From positions 37,070-101,069 of the forward strand of contig CALUKD010000010.1 in assembly GCA_944321125.1 (NCBI GenBank): 64,000 bases of DNA, in the 5' to 3' direction. A model generated the notes under the pieces. It made no database searches and was not told where the DNA came from. It worked only from the letters and a program-made list of their open reading frames with translations. Source of the DNA: Candidatus Butyricimonas faecavium. Lineage in GTDB: Bacteria > Bacteroidota > Bacteroidia > Bacteroidales > Marinifilaceae. The position numbers were made by a program, and so were the translations under genes. This document shows positions 17,223 to 25,269 of the stretch, piece after piece. Each line of letters opens with the position of its first letter. The first letter of the stretch is position 1.

Positions 17223-18304
17223 AAAGTATCGTTTTTTTGCTTCCTTGTTCTGCATCGAAACCGGTAGGAGGTTTTAAGGTCGTTTATGAGTATGCTAACC
17301 GGCTAGTGCGGGATGGCATAAATGTTCATATCGTGTATTCTTCGGTATTATTTCCACGGGAATTATCTGTAGTAAAGAGAATTTTATCTGTACTATTTTA
17401 TTTGAAATGGAAGTGGCAAAAAAGATATTTGCCAACTCGTTGGTTTACATTGGATGAACGCATAAAGCAATATTTTGTTTATACTTTGCAACAAGTAAAT
17501 GTGCCTGTTGCTGACATGTATGTGGCTACGTCATGGGAAACAGCAGAATATTTGATGACTTATCAAGGTATTCGTGATAAATATTATTTTATTCAACATT
17601 ATGAACGTTGGAGTTGTACAAATGAGCAACGTTTAATTGCAACTTGGAAAGCTCCGTTGCATAAAATCGTTATTGCTCCTTGGTTAAAGGATATCGCTAA
17701 TGAATTAGGCGAATCTGCAGATGTTGTTGAGAATGGGTTTGATTTTGATACTTTTGAAATAACACTTGACATTAGGAAGCGTCAAGGAGAGAGGATCGTT
17801 ATGCTGTATCATGAATTAGAGTGGAAAGGTTTTCAAGATGCTTTCGAGGCTTTGAATATAGTGAAACAAAAATATCCAAAATTGATGGTGAATTTATTTG
17901 GGGTTTATGAAAGACCAGTGGATTTACCAGATTGGTATGTTTATTATCAAATGCCGGATAAAGCGACGTTAAATAGAATATATAATGAGGCCGCAATTTA
18001 TGTCGGGGCAAGTCATACGGAGGGATGGGGATTAACTGTTGGTGAGGCAATGCAGTGTGGTTGTGCTGTCGTTTGTACTGATAATGGAGGGTATTCTGTT
18101 GTTGCTCATCATCAAGAGACTGCTTTGGTTAGTCCGGTAAAAAATGTAGCATCTTTAGCTAGTAATGTCATTCGATTAATTGAAAATAAAGAATTACGTT
18201 GGCTATTAGCAGAAAATGGGCACTACTACATTAAGCAATATACTTGGGAAAAGTCGTATGAACGTTTGAAGCAAATTTTATTGAAAAATGGGGCAGAGTA
18301 TTGA
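17219..18304 (+). CDS. GT4-family glycosyltransferase
   Basis: This GT-B enzyme of 361 residues has an N-terminal PVGGFKVVYEYANRLVRDG acceptor-side motif. In the C-terminal half it has the donor-binding EGWGLTVGEAMQCGCAVV motif (Ex7E, about 265-275), followed by DNGGYSVVAH. The start overlaps the flippase stop. The 3' end overlaps the next GT2 gene by 17 bases, which indicates strong coupling. The acceptor is presumably the growing capsule repeat. Confidence 0.9.
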   Translation: MKSIVFLLPCSASKPVGGFKVVYEYANRLVRDGINVHIVYSSVLFPRELSVVKRILSVLFYLKWKWQKRYLPTRWFTLDERIKQYFVYTLQQVNVPVADMYVATSWETAEYLMTYQGIRDKYYFIQHYERWSCTNEQRLIATWKAPLHKIVIAPWLKDIANELGESADVVENGFDFDTFEITLDIRKRQGERIVMLYHELEWKGFQDAFEALNIVKQKYPKLMVNLFGVYERPVDLPDWYVYYQMPDKATLNRIYNEAAIYVGASHTEGWGLTVGEAMQCGCAVVCTDNGGYSVVAHHQETALVSPVKNVASLASNVIRLIENKELRWLLAENGHYYIKQYTWEKSYERLKQILLKNGAEY

Positions 18305-19184
18305 CGTTTCGATTATCATTGTGAGTTATAATGCTCGTGATTTTTTGCGAGAATGTTTGTATTCTTTATTTGAGAAAACAAAATCACTTCCTTTTGAGGT
18401 TATTGTTGTTGATAATGAATCTTCCGATGGTTCCGTTCAGATGATTCAAGAGCTTTTTCCCCAAGTGAATATATTAAACTCTGGAGGAAATGTGGGCTTT
18501 GGAAGAGCTAATAATATTGGAATAAAAGAAGCTAAGGGACGTAATATTTTCTTGTTAAATCCAGATACAATTTTGTTAAATAATGCAATAAAAATATTGA
18601 GTGATTTTTTGGATTCACATGATGAGGTTGCTGTATGTGGGGGAAATCTTTATAATGTGGATAAAGAGCCGACTCATTCTTTCTTGAGATATTTGCCCTC
18701 TGTATTTGGCGAATTAGATCAGTTGACAGGATATAAATTGTCTAAGTGGTGTTATGGGAAGAGCTTTGAATTTAATCATGATAATCGGCCTCTTCATGTC
18801 GGATATATTACAGGAGCAGATATGATGATAAAGAAAATCGTATTGGACGAAGTGGGCTGTTTTGATCCTGATTTTTTCATGTATTTTGAAGAAACGGAAT
18901 TGACATATCGTATTCGTAAGGCTGGCTATAAAATCATGAGTGTGCCAGAGGCGTGTATTGTTCATTTAGAAGGAAAAAGTCATTCTTTGAAGGAAAATAG
19001 AGAACGAATGTTTTTAACTTCACGGCGACTCTATTATAAAAAAACGTTGAGATGTAATTTGATATTTTATATGTGTCAACTGGTATATGGATTGAATGTT
19101 TCTATTCATATATTGTATTATCTTTTCTTTTACCGGGATAAAGAGCAATTGAAGATTTGGAAATTTCGATGGAAGATTTTTTAA
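18288..19184 (+). CDS. GT2-family glycosyltransferase (rhamnosyltransferase-like)
   Basis: The 298 residues have the WbbL-like GT2 pattern: VSIIIVSYNARDFLRECLYS, EVIVVDNESSDGSVQMI, GGNVGFGRANNIGIKEA and LLNPDTILL (metal site, NPD in place of DxD). The acidic ITGADMMIKK and YFEETELTYRIRKAGY motifs follow. Many homologues are rhamnosyltransferases, and dTDP-rhamnose genes lie at 31-37 kb, so rhamnose is a plausible donor but not shown. It ends the first run of locus A; a 386-base gap to the next gene follows. Confidence 0.88.
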   Translation: MGQSIDVSIIIVSYNARDFLRECLYSLFEKTKSLPFEVIVVDNESSDGSVQMIQELFPQVNILNSGGNVGFGRANNIGIKEAKGRNIFLLNPDTILLNNAIKILSDFLDSHDEVAVCGGNLYNVDKEPTHSFLRYLPSVFGELDQLTGYKLSKWCYGKSFEFNHDNRPLHVGYITGADMMIKKIVLDEVGCFDPDFFMYFEETELTYRIRKAGYKIMSVPEACIVHLEGKSHSLKENRERMFLTSRRLYYKKTLRCNLIFYMCQLVYGLNVSIHILYYLFFYRDKEQLKIWKFRWKIF

Positions 19185-19570
19185 TAATGTAATTTGACAT
19201 GATCTGATCTATAGATATTAAGATTTTGTTTGACTTACGGTTTGAAATTATTTTTGTTGAGCTGTGTCAAAAATTATCTTTATCTGATAGGAATAATAAT
19301 GATTTTGTTAATAGTTTGTTAAAAACAAAAAAACATCATTTTATGACGCAACCATTGATCTACTTTTGCATCTTGATTAAAAACAACACACACAACACTA
19401 TTATTAAATATATGAGAACAAGTAAAACATCTGAGGTCTATACGACGTAAAAGGGGAGCAAGATAAGAGGAGAGAGCGTATCCTGTTTATAAACACGCTA
19501 ATATGAGATAATAATGATGCTCATGTATGTGGGCGAGTTGGAGATTTATGCCGTTTTAATGGATCAAGGA
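19185..19570. other. Intergenic spacer with candidate promoter
   Basis: No convincing gene is seen. A 74-codon plus-strand frame (19226-19450) has an unlikely composition and no family resemblance. A TACTTTTG box (19361-19368) is followed by an A/C-rich unstructured stretch (AAACAACACACACAACAC) and a long leader before the epimerase gene. Confidence 0.4.
19361..19368 (+). promoter_or_regulatory. Candidate promoter for the epimerase-WbpL pair
   Basis: TACTTTTG fits TAnnTTTG and lies about 200 bases before the ATG at 19571. No clean -33 TTTG is seen. Confidence 0.35.
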
Positions 19571-20473
19571 ATGAAAAAAATATTGATTATTGGAGGAGAT
19601 AGCTTTATTGCTGGACAATTTATAAAAAAATATGTATTAACGGAATCTATCACGTGTTACAGTCGTAGACCGACCGGATACGAGAAAGAGATTGTTGTGA
19701 AAGCATTTCGAGATATGCCCATTGAAGCATTTTCAGGATTTGATACGGTAATAAATTTTGCAGCAATCGTACATCGTCCGGAAGTGAAAGACCAAGAGCT
19801 TTATGATGATGTGAATTATCGGATGGCTTGTTTGTTAGCACAGAAAGCGAAACAGGCTGGAGTGCGTCAGTTCGTGCAGATGAGTACGATAGCAGTGTTT
19901 GGTAGTGCTAGTCGAATTTCTGCAACAACGCCGGAAAAACCACAGACTTATTATGGAAGTTCTAAACTTAAAGCAGATAAGGAGTTAGTGGCAATGAGCG
20001 ATCGAGAGTTTAGGACTGCGATTATCCGTCCGCCAATGGCTTATGGGGGAGGAATGGCTCCGGGTAATATGTTACGTTTGATTCGTTTGGTAAATAAACA
20101 TATTCCGCTACCTTTCGGTTCTGCCCGGAATAGTCGTGATTTTATTAATGTAAAAAATTTGGTTGAGTTTATTCATTTAGCCGTGGAGAAAGAGGTTGAG
20201 GGTGTGTTCTATCCAACGGATAAAGTTCCTTATTCTACGCGTAACGTGGTCGAGGAAATTTCTCGTCAATTGGGAGTACACACGATAAATTTACCTTCTC
20301 CTTCCATATTCTTAAAACTGGTAGAGAAGGTTCGTCCAGATCTTTATCAGAAACTTTGGGGTGATGTGGTTATTGATCGTCAGTTAGCATTAAGTGCTAT
20401 CGGTTACGAGCCTCGTTACACTTTGGAGGATGGAATTCGAGAGATGGTTGAATCGTTTAAGCAACAAAAATGA
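19571..20473 (+). CDS. NAD-dependent epimerase/dehydratase, probable UDP-4-keto-6-deoxy-HexNAc reductase
   Basis: The protein is an extended SDR of about 300 residues starting MKKILIIGGDSFIAG (Rossmann GxxxxIxG). It has STIAVFG, then YGSSKLKAD carrying the YxxxK active site (about 132). The ATG at 19571 is chosen because it places the Rossmann motif at the N-terminus; an ATG at 19514 would add 19 residues of no clear fold. The gene overlaps a WbpL/WecA-type phosphotransferase. In Pseudomonas and Rhizobium the same pair (WbpV or WreQ with WbpL or WreU) makes and transfers QuiNAc/FucNAc-type sugars. The FlaA1-like dehydratases supply the 4-keto substrate. Confidence 0.8.
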   Translation: MKKILIIGGDSFIAGQFIKKYVLTESITCYSRRPTGYEKEIVVKAFRDMPIEAFSGFDTVINFAAIVHRPEVKDQELYDDVNYRMACLLAQKAKQAGVRQFVQMSTIAVFGSASRISATTPEKPQTYYGSSKLKADKELVAMSDREFRTAIIRPPMAYGGGMAPGNMLRLIRLVNKHIPLPFGSARNSRDFINVKNLVEFIHLAVEKEVEGVFYPTDKVPYSTRNVVEEISRQLGVHTINLPSPSIFLKLVEKVRPDLYQKLWGDVVIDRQLALSAIGYEPRYTLEDGIREMVESFKQQK

Positions 20474-21441
20474 TAAATTGGATCTATGGATTTGTTCTCC
20501 TGCTCCTTTTCGTGCTGGAGAACATTTATTTTAAGATTGCCAAGAGATATAATATTTTAGATATCCCTAATGCAAGGAGTTCTCATCATACAATTACCCT
20601 GCGAGGAGGTGGGGTGATTTTTTATTTAGGGGTACTTGTGCATGGGTTGATCTTTGATTTTTTTGCACCTTGGTTTTTATGCGGGTTGACGTTGGTGGCT
20701 TTGGTGAGTTTTATTGATGATATGCACCCGCTTTCTGCAAAGGTACGTCTTTTGGTTCAGACCTTTTCTTTGTTATTACTACTGTTACAGCTAGGGGGAC
20801 ATGAGATTTCGTGGGGATACGTGGTTATAGCTTTATTTGGAGGCTTGGCCATACTCAATATATATAATTTCATGGATGGTATTAATGGTATTACCGGAGG
20901 ATATAGTTTGGTTGCCATGTTGGCGCTATGGGGAATCAATGCTTTTGTTTCCCCGATAGCGCCGGCGGGTTTTATTCCTGTGGTAATACTCTCGTTACTT
21001 GTATTTAATTTTTATAATTTCCGTTCTCGTGCCAAATGTTTTTCTGGGGATGTCGGTGCTATATCAATGGCTTTTATTATACTCTTTTTGTTGGGTGGTT
21101 TTATAATACATTCCGGGCACGTGTCGGCATTGGTATTTTTGGTTGTTTATGGAGTGGATGGTGTGCTGACAATTATACATCGTATTTTGTTAAAAGAAAA
21201 TATCGGTCAACCTCACCGGAAGCATTTATATCAGTTGTTGGCCAATGAGGGAAAGTTTGCTCATTTGTCTGTCTCTTTGATCTATATGGGAATACAGGCT
21301 GTTATTGATTTGGGATATTTGTTGGTATTGGTATATGTTCCCGAGTATTCATTGATTTATTTTATAATTTCAATAGTGGTGATGGTGGCTGCTTATTTGC
21401 CTTTGAGACGTAAATTTTATGCACTACGCAAGCAAGAATGA
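20470..21441 (+). CDS. WecA/WbpL-like undecaprenyl-phosphate HexNAc-1-phosphate transferase
   Basis: This MraY/WecA-family membrane enzyme starts capsule repeat assembly by moving a HexNAc-1-phosphate onto undecaprenyl phosphate. The 323 residues have about ten helices and the family motifs: RSSHHTITLRGGG (about 38), SFIDDMHPLSAKVRLLVQ (DD motif, about 80), NFMDGINGI (about 133), FSGDVGAISMAF and the cytoplasmic PHRKHLYQLL His motif (about 250). It overlaps the epimerase gene by four bases. It is one of two initiating enzymes here; the other is at 54321. Confidence 0.92.
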   Translation: MINWIYGFVLLLLFVLENIYFKIAKRYNILDIPNARSSHHTITLRGGGVIFYLGVLVHGLIFDFFAPWFLCGLTLVALVSFIDDMHPLSAKVRLLVQTFSLLLLLLQLGGHEISWGYVVIALFGGLAILNIYNFMDGINGITGGYSLVAMLALWGINAFVSPIAPAGFIPVVILSLLVFNFYNFRSRAKCFSGDVGAISMAFIILFLLGGFIIHSGHVSALVFLVVYGVDGVLTIIHRILLKENIGQPHRKHLYQLLANEGKFAHLSVSLIYMGIQAVIDLGYLLVLVYVPEYSLIYFIISIVVMVAAYLPLRRKFYALRKQE

Positions 21442-21493
21442 AATTTAAAGAAGCATATAGATCGGAAACTATAATAAAATTCGATTTTCAATT

Positions 21494-21522
21494 TTTGATT
21501 TTCAATTAATGCTGTATCTTTG
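21494..21522 (+). promoter_or_regulatory. Candidate promoter of the Wza-like gene
   Basis: TTTG (21494-21497) and TATCTTTG (21515-21522) are 17 bases apart, slightly short of the usual 19-21. The region overlaps an ATTTTCAATT-type repeat. Confidence 0.5.
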
Positions 21523-21539
21523 TGGCTGATCCGGCATAT

Positions 21540-21581
21540 AGGTTTATCTTGATTGATTTGTGAATCAGAAAGGATGAACCT
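21540..21581 (+). promoter_or_regulatory. Leader hairpin with AGGTTTATC arm
   Basis: AGGTTTATC (21540-21548) pairs with GATGAACCT (21573-21581) over nine positions with one G-U pair. TGATT/AATCA forms an inner stem. It begins 18 bases after the -7 box, so it would be near the 5' end of the mRNA. Confidence 0.5.
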
Positions 21582-21619
21582 AAGGGATGGTTGCATAAAA
21601 AACATTCAAAAAAAGTTAT

Positions 21620-23992
21620 ATGAGATTTTTAATTTTTATTGTACTTATGCTTGGTGTCACGGGAATTGTTTGTGCGCAAATAACCGATGCACAAGTTATT
21701 GAAGCCGTGAAGTCCGCACAGGCTCAGGGAAAAAGTCAAGACGAGATTATTTTGATGCTATCACAAAAAGGAGTCACGAAAGAGCAGGTGTTGCGTATTA
21801 AGGCGAGTTTGGAAAATCAAGGGAGTAACACGATCGGAACTCAGACAACGGATGATAGTCGAACGAGGGTGAATAATATTTTCGGGAATGTGAGAGATAG
21901 TTCGTTTCTAAATTTGAAGAGAAATAAAAATAATGTGTATGGGAGAGAATTATTTAATAATAAGATGTTGACGTTCGAACCTAATCTGAATATCCCGACT
22001 CCGGAGAATTATAAGTTAGGTCCGGGTGATGAAGTGATTATTGATATATGGGGAAATTCTGAGGAAACGATTCGAGAAACGATTTCTCCTGAGGGAAGTA
22101 TTACTATTCCTAATTTAGGACCGGTTTATTTGAGTGGAAAGTTAATAAATGAAGCCTCTTCTTACATGAAGAATATGTTGGCTCGGATCTATTCGGATTT
22201 GAATTCCGAAAATCCGGGAACCTTTTTAAAACTTTCTTTGGGACAGATTAGAAGTATTCAGGTAAATGTGATGGGAGAGGTGATGATTCCCGGTACTTAC
22301 ACGTTACCTTCTCTTGCTTCCGTGTTTCACGCTTTGTATGCGGCTGGAGGGGTGAATAACGTGGGAACGTTACGGGATATCGTGTTATATAGGAACGGTA
22401 AGGCTTTTAAGCACGTGGACGTGTATGACTATATTATGAATGGTAATAATAGTTTTGATATAACTTTGCAAGATGGGGATTTGGTTAACGTGGGAACTTA
22501 CGAATCGATTGTTACCGTGGTTGGTAAGGTAAAACGTCCGATGCGTTACGAGATGAAAGGAGAGGAAAGTTTAAGTAAATTGTTGGAGTATGCAGGAGGG
22601 TTTACTAGTGATGCGTACAAGAAAAATGTGAATGTGAGTCGCAAAGGAGATTCAGAGTTTCAGATGTATACCGTGTATAATGATGATTTTATCGATTTTA
22701 AGTTGGCTAATGGAGACTCAATCATGGTAGACTCTATTATAAGTCGGTACGAAAATCGGGTATCTGTGACAGGTGCGGTATATCGCCCTGGGAATTATGC
22801 AATAAATAATTCCATAAAGACGGTGAAGGATTTGATAAATGTGGTGGAAGGACCTCGGGAGGACGCTTTTTTAAATAGAACTATTTTGTATCGGGAGAAA
22901 GAGGATTTAAGTCAAGAAATGCTTGCTGTTGATTTGGGAAAATTGTTAAAAGGTGAAATTGACGACATTCCACTGAAAAAGAATGACCGCTTGTATGTGC
23001 CTTCTGCAACAGAATTGCGGGGAGATTACGTGATTGATATTCGGGGGGAGGTAAAGAATCCTCAAAAATATCCTTTCGTGGATAATATGACGTTGGAAGA
23101 TGCTGTTCTTCAGGCTGGAGGTTTGTTGGAATCGGCTTCTATGGTACGAGTGGATGTTTCTCGGAGAATCAAGGCTCCTAATAGTATGGAGGAAGCTCCG
23201 GCTGAGGCAGAATTGTTTACATTTGCCTTGAAGGATGGATTGGTTGTAGAGGGAGATCCTGAATTTATTCTTGAGCCTTTTGATGAAATTTATGTTCGTC
23301 GTTCTCCGGGATACAGCGAACAACAGAATGTCGTGGTGAGGGGAGAGGTGCTTTACCCGGGTGTGTATGCCAAACGCTCATCAAATGATCGTCTTTCGGA
23401 TCTTGTGAAGCGGGCTGGTGGTGTAACTTCTAAGGCTTACGTGAAAGGGGCCCGCTTGTTGCGTCGTATGAATGCAGACGAGTTGGAAAGGGTAAAGTCT
23501 GCAATACAGTTGGCTAAGCATTCAGGACGTGATTCGGTTGTTATTGATAGTATGTCGTTTGAACAGGTATATTATGTCGGTATTGACTTAAAAGATGCAT
23601 TAGAGAATCCGGGAGGAGAATCTGATTTAATCCTTCGTGAAGGAGATGTGTTACAAGTGTCTAATTATGTGAATACCGTTAAAATCAGTGGGGCTGTGAT
23701 GTATCCTAATGCCGTGACATATTTCAAAAAAATGAAGTATAAGGATTATATAGACAATGCGGGAGGATATAGTATTGATGCGAAGAAAAGAAAGGCTTAT
23801 GTATTGTACCCGAATGGAACACTAGCTGTTTGTAAGGGAAATCGTACAAGGATAGAGCCAGGAAGTGAGATTATTGTTCCGTTGAAATCCATGAACAAGA
23901 ATCGGATGGGATTACCAGAGATTTTGAGTCTGGCATCATCAACGACATCGATAGCGGCAATGGTTACTGCAATTCTTAACAACACGAAATAG
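21620..23992 (+). CDS. SLBB-domain capsule export protein (Wza-like)
   Basis: The 790-residue exported protein has a signal peptide (MRFLIFIVLMLGVTGIVCAQ) and a short helical segment (DAQVIEAVKSAQAQGKSQDE). A polysaccharide-export domain follows (NYKLGPGDEVIIDIWGN at about 133). About six SLBB-type repeats then recur (VNVMGEVMIPGTYTL, VTVVGKVKRPMRYEM, VSVTGAVYRPGNYAI, IDIRGEVKNPQKYPF, VVVRGEVLYPGVYAK, VKISGAVMYPNAVTY). A Cys that could be lipidated is at position 18, but the context looks like signal peptidase I. It would form the outer-membrane exit for the locus A polysaccharide, paired with the Wzz that starts two bases after it. Confidence 0.92.
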   Translation: MRFLIFIVLMLGVTGIVCAQITDAQVIEAVKSAQAQGKSQDEIILMLSQKGVTKEQVLRIKASLENQGSNTIGTQTTDDSRTRVNNIFGNVRDSSFLNLKRNKNNVYGRELFNNKMLTFEPNLNIPTPENYKLGPGDEVIIDIWGNSEETIRETISPEGSITIPNLGPVYLSGKLINEASSYMKNMLARIYSDLNSENPGTFLKLSLGQIRSIQVNVMGEVMIPGTYTLPSLASVFHALYAAGGVNNVGTLRDIVLYRNGKAFKHVDVYDYIMNGNNSFDITLQDGDLVNVGTYESIVTVVGKVKRPMRYEMKGEESLSKLLEYAGGFTSDAYKKNVNVSRKGDSEFQMYTVYNDDFIDFKLANGDSIMVDSIISRYENRVSVTGAVYRPGNYAINNSIKTVKDLINVVEGPREDAFLNRTILYREKEDLSQEMLAVDLGKLLKGEIDDIPLKKNDRLYVPSATELRGDYVIDIRGEVKNPQKYPFVDNMTLEDAVLQAGGLLESASMVRVDVSRRIKAPNSMEEAPAEAELFTFALKDGLVVEGDPEFILEPFDEIYVRRSPGYSEQQNVVVRGEVLYPGVYAKRSSNDRLSDLVKRAGGVTSKAYVKGARLLRRMNADELERVKSAIQLAKHSGRDSVVIDSMSFEQVYYVGIDLKDALENPGGESDLILREGDVLQVSNYVNTVKISGAVMYPNAVTYFKKMKYKDYIDNAGGYSIDAKKRKAYVLYPNGTLAVCKGNRTRIEPGSEIIVPLKSMNKNRMGLPEILSLASSTTSIAAMVTAILNNTK

Positions 23993-23993
23993 T

Positions 23994-25127
23994 ATGGAAC
24001 AGGAAGTAAAGCAGGCAAATCAGATGCCGCAGGAGGAAGAAATTGATTTGGTTGAGGTAATTCAAAAATTGTGGAAAAACCGAAAACTGATACTGAGAAT
24101 TACAGTCGTGTTTATGGTGTTAGGGGTATTAGTGGCCTTGTTTAGTCCGAAAGAATATACTGCCGGATGCACGATGGTTCCTCAATCTGGAGATAAGAAA
24201 GTTGGGGGGAATTTGAGTGGATTGGCGTCCATGGTCGGGATTAATTTAGGAGGTGCCTCGGGTGGAGAGGTTTTATCTCCGACAATTTATCCTAAAATTG
24301 TGGCAAGTATTCCTTTTAAGAAGGATTTGATGGCTACGCCTTTAAAATTTGAAGGGTATGATCAACCAATTACGTTATTGGATTATTATACAAAGGATGA
24401 ATATCAAAAATTTAGTTTGGGTGGTACGATTGTAAAATACACGATTGGTTTACCGGGATTAATCATGAGTGCAATCCGGGGAGAAGATACAACTATGATT
24501 TCTACAGGTGAGGGGAGTGCGATACAGTCTCTTTCAAAGGATGAAAAGAAGATGTCTGAGATGTTGAATAATATGGTTTCTTTGAACGTGAATGATAAGG
24601 ATGGTTATGTACAATTGTCTGCCTCTTTGGGAGAGCCTTTGGCTGTAGCGCAGTTGGCAGAACGGGCACAAGAGTTGTTACAGACGTATATTACGGATTT
24701 CAAGATTGAAAAGGTAAAGTCAAATTTGACTTTCGTAGAACAACAATATGAGGCTGCAAAAAAGCGTTACGAGAAGATGCAGGATAGTTTGGCTCGTTTC
24801 AGAGATGCGAATAAGAGTTTTTCTTCTGCCGTGGCTAAAACTCAGGAGGAGGCTTTGACGAACGAGTATAATCTTGCTTATAGTGTGTATTCCGAGTTGG
24901 CAAAACAGATGGAACAGGCTAAGATTGCCGTGAATGAAACCACACCGATTTTGACGATTGTAGAACCGGTTGTAGTCCCGATTGAACGTGCTAAACCCAA
25001 AAGGGGATTGATTTGTGTGTTGTTTACGTTCTTGGGTGGTTTTGCTGGAGTAGGTACAGTCTTAGCATTACCTTTCGTGGCTAATGTTTTTGGAAATGAT
25101 AAACTAAAACGGTTTATAAAAGAGTAA
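23994..25127 (+). CDS. Wzz-family chain-length determinant (second copy of locus A)
   Basis: The 377-residue protein has an acidic N-terminus (EEEIDLVEVIQKLWKNRKLI), TM1 at about 36-54, a long periplasmic region with a coiled-coil stretch (about 230-310), a Pro-rich VVVPIERAKPKRG and TM2 at about 335-360. It lacks a kinase domain. It starts two bases after the SLBB exporter, and such pairs normally form one export complex. It shares the N-terminal pattern of the Wzz at 9761 but differs in the loop, so the two may serve different chains or assemble together. Confidence 0.9.
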   Translation: MEQEVKQANQMPQEEEIDLVEVIQKLWKNRKLILRITVVFMVLGVLVALFSPKEYTAGCTMVPQSGDKKVGGNLSGLASMVGINLGGASGGEVLSPTIYPKIVASIPFKKDLMATPLKFEGYDQPITLLDYYTKDEYQKFSLGGTIVKYTIGLPGLIMSAIRGEDTTMISTGEGSAIQSLSKDEKKMSEMLNNMVSLNVNDKDGYVQLSASLGEPLAVAQLAERAQELLQTYITDFKIEKVKSNLTFVEQQYEAAKKRYEKMQDSLARFRDANKSFSSAVAKTQEEALTNEYNLAYSVYSELAKQMEQAKIAVNETTPILTIVEPVVVPIERAKPKRGLICVLFTFLGGFAGVGTVLALPFVANVFGNDKLKRFIKE

Positions 25128-25133
25128 GTTTAA

Positions 25134-25199
25134 GACCGAAAAGTCGGTTATTCATATTACAGGAGGTGTGTCAAAATGTATTGGCATACCTCTTTTTAT
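25134..25199 (+). terminator. Intrinsic terminator closing capsule locus A
   Basis: A small ACCGA/TCGGT hairpin (25134-25149) is followed by a stronger GAGGTGTG (25163-25170) and CATACCTC (25185-25192) stem, with one G-U pair, then TTTTTATA. It lies 7-70 bases after the Wzz stop. Confidence 0.75.
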
Positions 25200-25210
25200 A
25201 GGAAGTTTTT

Positions 25211-25218
25211 TACCTTTG
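25211..25218 (+). promoter_or_regulatory. Candidate promoter for the FAD-linked oxidase
   Basis: TACCTTTG lies 51 bases before the ATG, directly after the terminator. An ACACAT/ATGTGT hairpin (about 25220-25240) would open the transcript. Confidence 0.5.
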
Positions 25219-25269
25219 TGACACATGGGTATTGATGTGTGGGAGGGAAATATTTGATAATATTTGAAA

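Noticed and set aside
19226..19450. 74-codon plus-strand frame in the capsule spacer
   Set aside because: Non-standard start, biased AT-rich composition, and it overlaps a candidate promoter.
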